A DNA stretch of 64,000 nt. It comes from Maricaulis sp. Its GTDB lineage: Bacteria; Pseudomonadota; Alphaproteobacteria; Caulobacterales; Maricaulaceae. Of the stretch, positions 45,064-53,003 are shown piece after piece; the stretch's first letter is position 1, and every line of letters begins with the position of its first letter. Where the stretch lies: positions 62,001 to 126,000 of the forward strand of contig NZ_JASBRI010000020.1 in the NCBI RefSeq assembly GCF_030149515.1. Direction: 5' to 3'. The notes beneath the pieces were generated by a model. It saw only the letters and a program-made list of their open reading frames with translations, ran no database searches and had not been told where the DNA came from. The translations under genes were made by a program, and so were the position numbers.

Positions 45064-47903
45064 CAAATCCCCTGCAGTCGCTCCAGCGCCTCGGCCATCT
45101 TGGCCTTTTGTGCGGTGTAGTCTGCAAGTTTCGCGCGCTGTTCGGCAACCACTTCGGCGGGGGCGTTGGCGACGAATTTTTCGTTGCCGAGCTTTTTCTC
45201 CAGACGGCCGATCTCGCCGTCCAGCTTGGCCAGCTCCCTGGCGATCCGCTCGCGTTCGGCATCGAAATCGATGACGCCTTCCAGCGGCAGCGCCAGCGTC
45301 GCCTCGCCCAGAACGCTCTGGGCGGAGGCTGGCGGCACACTGTCGGCCACGCCGATATCGGCCAGTCGCGCCATCCGCGAGATCAGGGCTTCATGACGCT
45401 CCAGCCGCGCCGCGGTCTCGGCACCGGCCCCGACCGCGACGAGCGGTATCCGGGCGCCGGCGGGCACATTCATCTCGGCGCGCAGACGGCGGATATCGGT
45501 GACGAGATCGATCAGCCAGCTCATCTCGGCCGTCGCGGCCTCGTCTTCCAGACCGCCCAGCTGCGGCCAGTCGGCAACGATCAGCTGGGTCCCGCGCTCG
45601 CCGGTCTGCTGCCACAATTCTTCGGTGACGAAGGGCATGAAGGGGTGGAGCATTTTCAGCGCCTGGTCGAGCACGAAGGCCGTGGTCGCCCGCGTCTCGG
45701 CCTTGGCCGCCTCGTCCTCGCCCTGCAGCAGCGGTTTGGCGAACTCCAGGTGCCAGTCACAGAACACGTTCCAGACGAATTTGTAGGCCGCCGCTGCCGC
45801 ATCGTTGAAGCGGAAACCGTCGAGCCCGGCCTCGATCGCCTTCACGGCCCCGGCGGCCTCGGACAGGATCCACTTGTTGACAGTCCGGGTCACCGATTTC
45901 GGATCGAAATCCGCAACCGGGCGGCACTCATTCATCTCGCAGAAGCGGGCCGCATTCCACAGCTTGGTGGAGAAATTGCGATAGCCCTCCACGCGCTCCC
46001 TGGACATGCGGATATCGCGTCCCTGCCCGGCCTGGGCGGCCAGCGAGAAGCGCAGCGCGTCGGCACCGTATTCCTCGACGATTTCCAGAGGGTCGATCAC
46101 ATTGCCCTTGGACTTGGACATCTTCTGACCCTGCTCGTCGCGTACGAGAGCGTGGATATACACGTCCTTGAAGGGGGCCCTGTCCATGAAGTGCAGGCCC
46201 TGCATCATCATCCGGGCGACCCAGAAGAAGATGATGTCGAAGGCGGTGATCAGCACCGAGGTCGGGTAGAACTTCTCCACGATCTCCGGCGTGTCATCCG
46301 GCCAGCCCAGCGTCGAGAAAGGCCAGAGCGCAGAGGAAAACCAGGTGTCGAGGACGTCCTCATCCTGCGTGAGGGCAACGCCGTCGCCCTTGGCCTTGCG
46401 TGCCTGATCCAGCGCAGCCGCTTCACTCATTGCGACATAGACATCGCCGTCGGCATCGTACCAGGCCGGCACCCGGTGCCCCCACCACAGCTGGCGCGAA
46501 ATGCACCAGGGCTGGATGTTGCGCATCCATTCGAAATAGGTCTTTTCCCAGGTTTTCGGATGGAAGGTGGTGCGCCCGTCCTCAACGGCGGCGATGGCGT
46601 CCTTCGCCAGCACATCCGCATTCACGAACCACTGGTCGGTCAGCATCGGCTCGATAACGACGTGGGAGCGGTCGCCGAAGGGCTGCTGGATCTTCTTGTT
46701 CTCGACCAGGGGGACCTGATTGCCCTCCTCATCCGTCACGGTGACGGCCAGGCCTTCCGCGGTGATCGCCTCGACGATCTTCTTGCGCGCTTCGAACCGG
46801 TCGAGCCCGCGATACTCGTCGGGCACGAGGTTGATGTCATCCACTTCGGCCTCGGACGGCAGCGCGCCGCCCTTGGCGATCGCCATCGCCCGGGCCGCGC
46901 AGTCCGCATAGGGTGCACCGTCGGTGCGCAGGGCGGCCTGCATGTCCATCAGCCGGTAGAGCGGGATATTGTTGCGCTTGGCGACTTCATAGTCGTTGAA
47001 ATCGTGGGCACCGGTAATCTTCACCGCACCGGAGCCGAACTCCGGATCGGGATACTCGTCGGTGATAATCGGGATCAGACGGCGGTGCTCCTTCGGCCCC
47101 ACCGGGATCTCGCACAGCGCCCCGACAAGGGACTTGTAGCGCTCATCGTCCGGATGCACCGCCACCGCACCGTCGCCCAGCATGGTTTCCGGGCGCGTGG
47201 TGGCGATGGAAATCCAGTCGCGCTCTTCCTCGAAGACAATGTTTCCGTCCCCGTCCTTTTCCACATAGGTATAGCTGCGGCCGTCGGCGAGCGGATACTT
47301 GAAGTGCCACATATGCCCGTCGACCTCGACATTCTCCACTTCGAGGTCGGAGATCGCGGTCTCGAACTTGGGATCCCAGTTCACCAGCCGCTTGCCGCGA
47401 TAGATCAGGCCCTGTTCGTACAGTTCGACGAAGACTTTCAGCACCGCCTTGGACAGGCCCTCGTCGAGGGTGAAGCGCTCGCGCGACCAGTCGCAGGAGG
47501 CGCCCAGGCGGCGCAATTGCTGCAGGATCGCGCCGCCGCTTTCGGCCTTCCATTCCCAGACGCGGTCGATGAAGGCCTCGCGTCCCATTTCCCGGCGGGA
47601 CATATTGCCCTCTTCGGCCAGCTGGCGCTCGACCACCATCTGCGTGGCGATACCGGCATGGTCGGTGCCCGGCTGCCAGAGCACGGAACAGCCCAGCATG
47701 CGCTTGTAGCGCACCAGCACGTCCTGGAGCGTGTTGTTCAGCGCATGGCCGATGTGCAGACGCCCGGTGACATTGGGCGGCGGAATGACAATCGAGAAGG
47801 CCTCCGCATTGTCGTCATCCTTCGGCTGGAAGGCGCCCGAGCGCTCCCAGGCCTCGTAGATCCGGGTTTCGGCGTCTTGGGGATTGAAGGTCTTGTCCAT
47901 CAT
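45063..47903 (-). CDS. valS: Valyl-tRNA synthetase
   Basis: Charges tRNA-Val. The 946-aa class I synthetase has the HIGH motif in PPPNVTGRLHIGHALNNTLQD, the KMSKS loop in GQKMSKSKGNVIDP, a CP1 editing domain between them, the anticodon-binding domain, and a C-terminal coiled coil (RIARELAKLDGEIGRLEKKLGNEKFVANAP). Start chosen at ATG 47903 (MMDKTFNPQDAETRIYEAWE). Preceded by the popZ terminator; followed without gap by the DUF3137 gene. Confidence 0.97.
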   Translation of the reverse strand: MMDKTFNPQDAETRIYEAWERSGAFQPKDDDNAEAFSIVIPPPNVTGRLHIGHALNNTLQDVLVRYKRMLGCSVLWQPGTDHAGIATQMVVERQLAEEGNMSRREMGREAFIDRVWEWKAESGGAILQQLRRLGASCDWSRERFTLDEGLSKAVLKVFVELYEQGLIYRGKRLVNWDPKFETAISDLEVENVEVDGHMWHFKYPLADGRSYTYVEKDGDGNIVFEEERDWISIATTRPETMLGDGAVAVHPDDERYKSLVGALCEIPVGPKEHRRLIPIITDEYPDPEFGSGAVKITGAHDFNDYEVAKRNNIPLYRLMDMQAALRTDGAPYADCAARAMAIAKGGALPSEAEVDDINLVPDEYRGLDRFEARKKIVEAITAEGLAVTVTDEEGNQVPLVENKKIQQPFGDRSHVVIEPMLTDQWFVNADVLAKDAIAAVEDGRTTFHPKTWEKTYFEWMRNIQPWCISRQLWWGHRVPAWYDADGDVYVAMSEAAALDQARKAKGDGVALTQDEDVLDTWFSSALWPFSTLGWPDDTPEIVEKFYPTSVLITAFDIIFFWVARMMMQGLHFMDRAPFKDVYIHALVRDEQGQKMSKSKGNVIDPLEIVEEYGADALRFSLAAQAGQGRDIRMSRERVEGYRNFSTKLWNAARFCEMNECRPVADFDPKSVTRTVNKWILSEAAGAVKAIEAGLDGFRFNDAAAAAYKFVWNVFCDWHLEFAKPLLQGEDEAAKAETRATTAFVLDQALKMLHPFMPFVTEELWQQTGERGTQLIVADWPQLGGLEDEAATAEMSWLIDLVTDIRRLRAEMNVPAGARIPLVAVGAGAETAARLERHEALISRMARLADIGVADSVPPASAQSVLGEATLALPLEGVIDFDAERERIARELAKLDGEIGRLEKKLGNEKFVANAPAEVVAEQRAKLADYTAQKAKMAEALERLQGI

Positions 47904-48003
47904 GGGTCCGCACGTGTTGGGGCGCACATCCGCGCTTTGGCACTTTTATGGACATCTGCCCGCACTTGTCAGCCCGGCAGCTGCGGAAGACGACCCCAAT
48001 GAA

Positions 48004-48029
48004 AAAGCGCGCCCGGCAGGACGCGCTTT
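48004..48029 (-). terminator. Rho-independent terminator of popZ
   Basis: On the minus strand AAAGCGCG-N10-CGCGCTTT is followed by TTC after a T-run. Eight-bp stem with A/T base pairs at its foot. It lies 24 bp after the popZ stop and separates it from valS. Confidence 0.8.
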
Positions 48030-48053
48030 CCAAAAGTCGCTACCGGCCAGCCC

Positions 48054-48668
48054 CTAACGCCGGCGGCGGGCCACGCGGTCGATCTCGGCCTGGACCTTTT
48101 CGTCCACGATGGCCGGCAGGTTGGAGTCGAGCCATTCCTTCAGCATCGGACGCAGCAGCGCGCGCACCACGCCTTCCAGGGTACGTCCCTCTTCCTCGGA
48201 GACGCGGATATTTTCCGCCAGCGTGTGGAAGGAGCCCATGGCGGCCGTGGCCGCCGGTTCGGACATGATGCCGTCGGAGACTTCTTCCTCGAGCGCGTCG
48301 AAATCGATTTCCGGCTCGGGCTCCGGCTCGGGTTCGGGCTCCGGAGCCGCTGCTACCGGCTCGGGTTCCTCCTCGCGATCGACGATCATCAGATCGTCGT
48401 CCACGGCCATCGGATCGGTGCCGCCGTCGGGATCCTCGATCTTGTCGGTCAGTTCCAGAACATCGGCATCGTCGCCGGCGCCGGCATCGGTGTCGCCGGC
48501 CTCGTCGAACATCGCATCGACATCGTCCTGGGATGCCGGCTCGTCGGCCGCGGGCGCGGCCTCTTCGGCCTCGGCCGTCTTGTCGTCATCATCCTCATTG
48601 ATGATCCGGCGGATCGAGGAGAGGATTTCTTCCATCGACGGTTCGTTTTCGGCGGTCTGCTCAGCCAT
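48054..48668 (-). CDS. popZ: Polar organising protein PopZ (DUF2497)
   Basis: A 204-aa cytosolic scaffold that in Caulobacter self-assembles at the cell pole, anchors the chromosome's parS/ParB complex and recruits cell-cycle kinases. The N-terminal helix SMEEILSSIRRIINEDD (client-binding) and the C-terminal oligomerising helices (SFHTLAENIRVSEEEGRTLEGVVRALLRPMLKEWLDSNLPAIVDEKVQAEIDRVARRR) are well kept. Between lies a disordered acidic, proline- and alanine-rich linker with the repeat PEPEPEPEPEPE. Gene order tolC - popZ - valS is that of Caulobacter. It has its own terminator. Confidence 0.95.
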   Translation of the reverse strand: MAEQTAENEPSMEEILSSIRRIINEDDDDKTAEAEEAAPAADEPASQDDVDAMFDEAGDTDAGAGDDADVLELTDKIEDPDGGTDPMAVDDDLMIVDREEEPEPVAAAPEPEPEPEPEPEIDFDALEEEVSDGIMSEPAATAAMGSFHTLAENIRVSEEEGRTLEGVVRALLRPMLKEWLDSNLPAIVDEKVQAEIDRVARRRR

Positions 48669-48732
48669 GCGCCAGGTCCTTGCGATATGCGGGTCTTATT
48701 CTCTTGTAACGCGAATTAACCGGGTCGAACAA

Positions 48733-48765
48733 AGCCTGTCCAGCCCGCGACTCTCAGGACAGGCT
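48733..48765 (-). terminator. Possible terminator of tolC
   Basis: AGCCTGTCC and GGACAGGCT form a 9-bp stem with a 15-nt loop, touching the tolC stop codon and followed on the minus strand by TTGTT. The loop is long, so strength is uncertain; transcription may continue into popZ. Confidence 0.5.
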
Positions 48766-50158
48766 AGTCCCAGGGCGTTAAGTCAAGGTTAGGGAACCCC
48801 GATTCGCTTCGATCTTCAGCAGCCGGATCGTAAATTTCCACGTTCAGCCCCAGTTGCGAGGCCGAAACCGCCCCCATCGCCTGCAGAAGACGGTAGCCGG
48901 CCACGTAGGAATCCCGTTCCGCGGTCACCAGGGTGAGCCGCGATTCCAGAAGTTCCTGTTCCGCATCAAGCACATCGAGCGTGGTCCGGATGCCCACATA
49001 GGCCTCCTGCTCGACCCCGTCGAGCGCAATCTCGTTGGCCCGCACGGCCTGGCGCGAGGACTCGATCACCGCCAGCGACGCCATGTAGGCGCTCCAGGCA
49101 TTGGTGACGCCTTCGGTGACCTGACGGCGCGCCTCGCGCACCTGGAAACGGGCTTCATCCTCCTGGGCGAGCGCGGCGCGAACACGCGACCGATTCAACC
49201 CGCCGGTGAAAAGCGGCACCGAAATCTCGCCACGCACAACCGTGGAATCGCGGACATCGCCGGAAAAGTTCGAATCGCGGGCCGAGGAATGCGACGCGTT
49301 CAGGGACACTTGCGGCCGCAGATTGGCGCGGGCGATCCGGATCGCGTGCCGGGCGGCCTGTTCCGCATACTGGGCCGCCAGCAATTGCGGGCTGGACGCA
49401 TAGGCATATTCGGCGGCGTCGGCGAGCGCGTCCGGCATGTCCGGCAGGGCCGGCGGTTCGGACAGGGTCGCCGGCGGCTGGCCCGTCACGCGTTCATAAT
49501 AGGCGCGGCTGGTCGAGAGCTGTGACTGGGCTGCGGACAATTGCGCCTGGGCGCCGGACAGGCGCGCCTCGGCCTGGGCCACATCGGTGCGGGTGATCTC
49601 GCCGACTTCGAAACGGTCGCGCGCCGCCTGCAGGTGCTGGGCGAGCACTTCGGCATTGTTGCGGCGGATCTCGACCACTTCGGCATCGCGCCGCACATCC
49701 ATGAAGGCCGTCACCGCGTCCACGAGCACAGTCTGCTCGGTGGCCCGCAGGGTTTCCCGGCCGGCCATGATGACCGCAGTCGCCTGATCGATCGAACCGC
49801 TGATCCGGCCGCCCTGGTAGATCGCCTGGCTGGCACTGATGGAATAATTCTTCGGCGTCGCATCGCTTTCGCTGTTCGAGGGCACGCGCTGGCCGTTGAT
49901 GACGAAGGTGCTTTCCGATTCCACGTGCTGGCGCGAGATCGAGGCAGAAGCCGACACCGACGGCAAACGCCCCGCCTGGGCTTGCACCCTCTGCTCGTCC
50001 GTGGCCCGCAAGCGTGCGCGCTCGGCCTGCAGGGTCGGATTGGAATTATAGGCCAGCGCCAGTGTCTCCTCGAGCGACTGGCCCGCCGCGACGCCCGACA
50101 TTGCCAGCATGGACACACCGCCAGCCAGAGCCAGCGTCCAGTTTCTAAACCGCGTCAT
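48764..50158 (-). CDS. tolC: TolC-family outer membrane efflux protein
   Basis: A 464-aa outer-membrane channel protein. A signal peptide (LALAGGVSMLAMSGVAAGQ) precedes two OEP repeats, each a long helical and strand hairpin: ETLALAYNSNPTLQAERARLRATDEQ and ADAAEYAYASSPQLLAAQYAEQAARHAIRIA open each half. LDVLDAEQELLESRLTLVTAERD closes the second. It works with inner-membrane exporters and adaptors (type I secretion or RND efflux), none of which lies in the window. A TetR-like operator overlaps its likely promoter. Confidence 0.94.
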   Translation of the reverse strand: MTRFRNWTLALAGGVSMLAMSGVAAGQSLEETLALAYNSNPTLQAERARLRATDEQRVQAQAGRLPSVSASASISRQHVESESTFVINGQRVPSNSESDATPKNYSISASQAIYQGGRISGSIDQATAVIMAGRETLRATEQTVLVDAVTAFMDVRRDAEVVEIRRNNAEVLAQHLQAARDRFEVGEITRTDVAQAEARLSGAQAQLSAAQSQLSTSRAYYERVTGQPPATLSEPPALPDMPDALADAAEYAYASSPQLLAAQYAEQAARHAIRIARANLRPQVSLNASHSSARDSNFSGDVRDSTVVRGEISVPLFTGGLNRSRVRAALAQEDEARFQVREARRQVTEGVTNAWSAYMASLAVIESSRQAVRANEIALDGVEQEAYVGIRTTLDVLDAEQELLESRLTLVTAERDSYVAGYRLLQAMGAVSASQLGLNVEIYDPAAEDRSESGFPNLDLTPWD

Positions 50159-50257
50159 CTACGCACCCCTCGAACCGGCAGGCCATCTGCGGCCTGTCCC
50201 CTGTGGAAACCATAATAACGCCGGCTGGCCCCAAAGCCAGCGACGCGATGTCGCTTG

Positions 50258-50296
50258 CATATAGGAAGCCCTCGCACAGAAGTGAACGCCGTTCAC
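50258..50296 (-). promoter_or_regulatory. tolC promoter with TetR-type operator
   Basis: On the minus strand TTCACT (50286-50281), a 17-bp gap and TATATG (50263-50258) make a plausible promoter 100 bp before tolC. The perfect odd dyad GTGAACG-c-CGTTCAC (50282-50296) covers the -35. This form is usual for TetR-family repressors of efflux genes. No TetR gene lies in the window. Confidence 0.65.
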
Positions 50297-50380
50297 CTGA
50301 ATTTTTCGCAAGCTGGATCAAGCGTTGGGCATCGACACTGCTAACGCGAGCGCTGGCAGATTCCGTCGCCGCCGGCTGCC

Positions 50381-51034
50381 CTAGAACGCGAAGCGGGGTT
50401 CGGCCTCGAAACCGGGCAGGACTGCGGCACTGGCATCGAACACGACGCGTTCGCCGATGCCGGCACCGGACCGGGAGAACACCGTCGCCTTGCCGACCGG
50501 CCCATTGCGCACGATGACTACGAGCCGGCCGCCTTCGGCCAGCTGGTCGAACCAGGCATCGGGAACCGTGTCGACCGATCCATTGACGAAAATCACGTCG
50601 AACGGCCCCTGCTTGGGCACGCCGGCCTTGGGGTCGCCTTCAACGACAACCGCATTGTCGGCACCAACCTCGGACAGGAGGGCCGAGGACCGGGACAGAC
50701 CGTCCTCATCGTCCTCCACGCCGACAACGGTCTCGGCCATACGCGCCAGGATCGCCGTGGAATAGCCGCGCCCGCCCGCGATATCGAGCACGACCTCGTG
50801 GGGCTGGATGTCGGCCGCGTGGATCAGCTTGGCCAGGTCGCGCGGACGCATCAGCGTACGCGTCTCGCTGGTCGCCACCTGCGTGTCGGCATAGGCAGCG
50901 GCGCGGCGCGAACGCGGCACGAAGAGATGGCGCGGTATGTCCAGGAAAGCCGCGATCAGACGCCGGTCGGTAACGTCGGCCGGGCGGATCTGGCTATCCA
51001 CCATATGCTTGCGCGCCTGTTCGAATTCGCTCAC
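50381..51034 (-). CDS. pcm: Protein-L-isoaspartate O-methyltransferase family
   Basis: A 217-aa SAM-dependent enzyme of the PCMT family, which repairs isoaspartyl residues in aged proteins. Visible are the N-terminal MVDSQIRPADVTDRRLIAAFLDIPRHLFVP, SAM motif I VVLDIAGGRGYSTAILARM and the C-terminal strand GRLVVIVRNG. The usual PCMT threonine-serine loop (QTISQP) is changed to SETRTLMRP, so activity on isoaspartate is not certain. Start at GTG 51034 with GGGAGAG upstream; the track's 51085 start lacks support. Upstream of tolC on the same strand, as in Caulobacter. Confidence 0.85.
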   Translation of the reverse strand: MSEFEQARKHMVDSQIRPADVTDRRLIAAFLDIPRHLFVPRSRRAAAYADTQVATSETRTLMRPRDLAKLIHAADIQPHEVVLDIAGGRGYSTAILARMAETVVGVEDDEDGLSRSSALLSEVGADNAVVVEGDPKAGVPKQGPFDVIFVNGSVDTVPDAWFDQLAEGGRLVVIVRNGPVGKATVFSRSGAGIGERVVFDASAAVLPGFEAEPRFAF

Positions 51035-51207
51035 GGGTCTCTCCCTCGCGGAACCGGTTCGCGCTGATATATCCTGCCCGCACAAAACTCGGCAACCACC
51101 CCACTGCGTGCGGGGCTATTTGCGGCGCGGGCAATTTCACATACCGGTGATGTGGCGGATTGCTCCGCTCGCGCACACCGGTTATAGCTCCCGGCTCGCA
51201 AGTCAGC

Positions 51208-51281
51208 GGCACCGTGGCGGAGTGGCTACGCAGAGGACTGCAAATCCTTGTACCCCGGTTCGATTCCGGGCGGTGCCTCCA
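51208..51281 (+). tRNA. tRNA-Cys (GCA)
   Basis: A full cloverleaf: acceptor GGCACCG pairs with CGGTGCC, D arm GCG...CGC, anticodon stem GAGGA/TCCTT around the loop CTGCAAA (anticodon GCA), T arm CCCGG-TTCGATT-CCGGG, discriminator T and an encoded CCA. Confidence 0.97.
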
Positions 51282-51333
51282 CCCTTCGTCCCAAGGGCGC
51301 GACGCGGGATTGTTTGCGACAGGTCCTTTCGAC

Positions 51334-51687
51334 TTACGCGCGCACCGTGCCGTCCGGATTGACGCCGGCCTTTTCCAGCTCTGCATCCAGCCTGCCCGTC
51401 AGAAACAGGGCATACATGCGATAATCGCCGATCAGCGACCAGAGCGGATAGGTGAAGGTGGCCGGCTTGTTGCGCTCGACGAAGGCGTGGCTGACCCAGG
51501 CGAAGAAATAGCCCGCCACGGGCACCGCCGCGAGCGCCCACCAGGTCCGCGTCACCACGGCGCCGATCAGTACCAGGATGGCCAGGGTCGAACCGACATA
51601 GTGCCAGGCACGTGTCGCCGGCCTGGCGTGTTCGCGCAGATAGAAGGGCCAGAAGGACCCGAAAGTCTCGTGTTCGCGCATCGCCAT
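51334..51687 (-). CDS. Mpo1-like (DUF962) membrane protein
   Basis: A 117-aa membrane protein of the DUF962/Mpo1 family. Yeast Mpo1 is an iron-dependent dioxygenase of 2-hydroxy fatty acids. Family marks are SFWPFYLREHARPATRAWHYVGST at the N-terminus and the histidine in GYFFAWVSHAFVERNKPATFTYPLWSLIGDYRMY. The His residues (REH, WHYVG, SHAF) are those expected to bind iron. Two to three helices. Lies between tRNA-Cys and the candidate small RNA, opposite in direction to both. Confidence 0.88.
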   Translation of the reverse strand: MAMREHETFGSFWPFYLREHARPATRAWHYVGSTLAILVLIGAVVTRTWWALAAVPVAGYFFAWVSHAFVERNKPATFTYPLWSLIGDYRMYALFLTGRLDAELEKAGVNPDGTVRA

Positions 51688-51851
51688 CTCCCCTGATGCA
51701 ACCGGTCCGAATCAGTAGCACGGCAGGCGCCGGGCCGCGAGACAGGTTCGGGCGAGGTTATCGCACTCTCAACGGCAAAGACCGCATTTCCCGGAAATCA
51801 TTAGGCTTTGGGCAAGGACGATGAACCAAACGCCCAATTCTACACGCCCGA

Positions 51852-51866
51852 TTAACCTACTCTTAA
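51852..51866 (+). promoter_or_regulatory. CtrA-type box TTAA-N7-TTAA
   Basis: TTAACCTACTCTTAA is an exact match to the full CtrA consensus TTAA-N7-TTAA. It lies about 66 bp before the terminator stem and would place a start of transcription near 51890. TTAA is rare in this GC-rich window, which makes a chance hit less likely. Confidence 0.7.
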
Positions 51867-51889
51867 GGGTTCTGACCCAATCCTTCACA

Positions 51890-51962
51890 CGTCTTCCCGT
51901 GAAGACACCCCACCATCCACCCAATGCCTTTTCGGGAGCCTCTGCGGCTCCCGATTTTTTTT
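51890..51962 (+). ncRNA. Candidate CtrA-controlled small RNA
   Basis: Downstream of the CtrA box come two clean hairpins: GTCTTC-ccgt-GAAGAC (51891-51906) and the terminator stem, separated by a C/A-rich single strand (CACCCCACCATCCACCCAAT). An RNA from about 51890 would be some 70 nt with a 3' terminator. There is no protein-coding gene on this strand to which the terminator could belong, other than a distant tRNA-Cys. The start and the RNA itself are inferred. Confidence 0.5.
51932..51962 (+). terminator. Strong Rho-independent terminator, no coding gene upstream
   Basis: TCGGGAGCC-tctgc-GGCTCCCGA forms a 9-bp perfect stem, followed by eight T residues. It is the best intrinsic terminator in the window and points along the plus strand. 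Confidence 0.92.
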
Positions 51963-52052
51963 GCAGGAAGTCCCTGCATCTTGCGCAGCAGGGTGCTTGC
52001 GCGGCGAGCCGAAGCTCTGATAAAAGCCACGCCTCGCTTGCGAGACATGTGT

Positions 52053-52128
52053 TCCCCGGTAGCTCAGTTGGTAGAGCAGGTGACTGTTAATCACCGGGTC
52101 GGCGGTTCGAGCCCGTCCCGGGGAGCCA
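52053..52128 (+). tRNA. tRNA-Asn (GTT)
   Basis: Acceptor TCCCCGG pairs with CCGGGGA; D arm GCTC...GAGC; anticodon loop CTGTTAA with GTT; T loop TTCGAGC; discriminator G and encoded CCA. A complete cloverleaf. Confidence 0.97.
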
Positions 52129-52187
52129 TTTCCTCCTTTCAGTAACATCGTCCGACGCTGCACGCTGCGTTGCCGCGCCGCGGCCGT

Positions 52188-52913
52188 CTATTCCGCAAGG
52201 CGTTCGTCCAGTGCGCGGGCCGCTTCGAAGAAGCGCTGCCGCAAGGCCGCTGCGTGGGGATTGTGGCGCTCGATCGCCCGGAAAAGTTCGTCGCTGTCCT
52301 GGGAGACCAGACGCGCCGCCTCGGCAAGCAGATCGTAGCTGCGTGTCGTATAGGGCGCTTCGGGCAGGCCGAGATCGGTAATCACCCGCGACACCAGATG
52401 CGTCAGTGCCTGCACGCTGGCCATGGTGCGGTCATGGGTGTCGGCGTCCGAGACATGCATGGCAAGGCCGAGCCTGTCACCCAGGAAGGCGGCGACACAC
52501 TCCGTATCCACGCCCGGTCCGGGGCACAGGACGATCGACTGACCTGCCACGCCGTCTGCCGCACTTTGCGGACCGAACAGGGGGTGCGTTCCGAGAATGC
52601 GCGTTTGCGGGGGCAATTCCTCGTGCAGGATGCGCATGGGCTCCAGCTTCACCGAGGCCACGTCGAGGACCAGCGCGCCGGGCTGCAAATGCGGCGCGAT
52701 GGCTGCGGCGGCCTGCGCCATGGCCTGCACCGGCACGGCCAGGATCACGCAGGGCTGCGCGGCTGCCTCCGCCAGTCCGGCCAGGCGCACGCCCGGTACG
52801 TCCGGCACATCAGGATCGTAGCCAGTCAGCTCCGCGTGCGGAGCCAGATTCCGGGCTGCCAGTGCCCCGAAGGCACCCAGGCCAATGAGACCGATACGGG
52901 GGCGCTCGCTCAT
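52188..52913 (-). CDS. Prephenate/arogenate dehydrogenase family protein
   Basis: A 241-aa NAD(P)-dependent dehydrogenase of tyrosine synthesis. The dinucleotide fold opens with RIGLIGLGAFGALAARNL; LVLDVASVKLEPMRI and the substrate motif GTHPLFGPQSA identify the prephenate dehydrogenase family. It is shorter than full TyrA/TyrC (about 280-310 aa), with the C-terminal helical dimer region reduced, and has no chorismate mutase or ACT domain. Substrate choice between prephenate and arogenate cannot be read here. Convergent with tRNA-Asn; upstream ABC gene is 90 bp away. Confidence 0.88.
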   Translation of the reverse strand: MSERPRIGLIGLGAFGALAARNLAPHAELTGYDPDVPDVPGVRLAGLAEAAAQPCVILAVPVQAMAQAAAAIAPHLQPGALVLDVASVKLEPMRILHEELPPQTRILGTHPLFGPQSAADGVAGQSIVLCPGPGVDTECVAAFLGDRLGLAMHVSDADTHDRTMASVQALTHLVSRVITDLGLPEAPYTTRSYDLLAEAARLVSQDSDELFRAIERHNPHAAALRQRFFEAARALDERLAE

Positions 52914-53003
52914 CGGCCGGCTCCGCCCGGTTTCGTCAAAATGTCCAACTCTCGCATGACCGCCCGATCTCCCACGGATTTGGCGGATTATGCATGCGCC
53001 CCG

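Larger units (their letters stand above)
51688..52052. other. 365-bp intergenic stretch with a candidate small RNA
   Basis: No protein gene is convincing here (an 89-aa ORF at 51821 runs through the terminator and tRNA). It holds a GAATC motif near 51707, the CtrA-type box at 51852, a candidate small RNA with terminator at 51890-51962, and the 5' flank of tRNA-Asn. Confidence 0.6.

Noticed and set aside
45108-48002. 964-aa plus-strand ORF
   Set aside because: Antisense shadow of valS; no recognisable motif.
48779-48793. TTAA-N7-TTAG near-CtrA site upstream of popZ
   Set aside because: It lies inside the tolC coding end, is one base off, and can be explained by codons; too weak to report.
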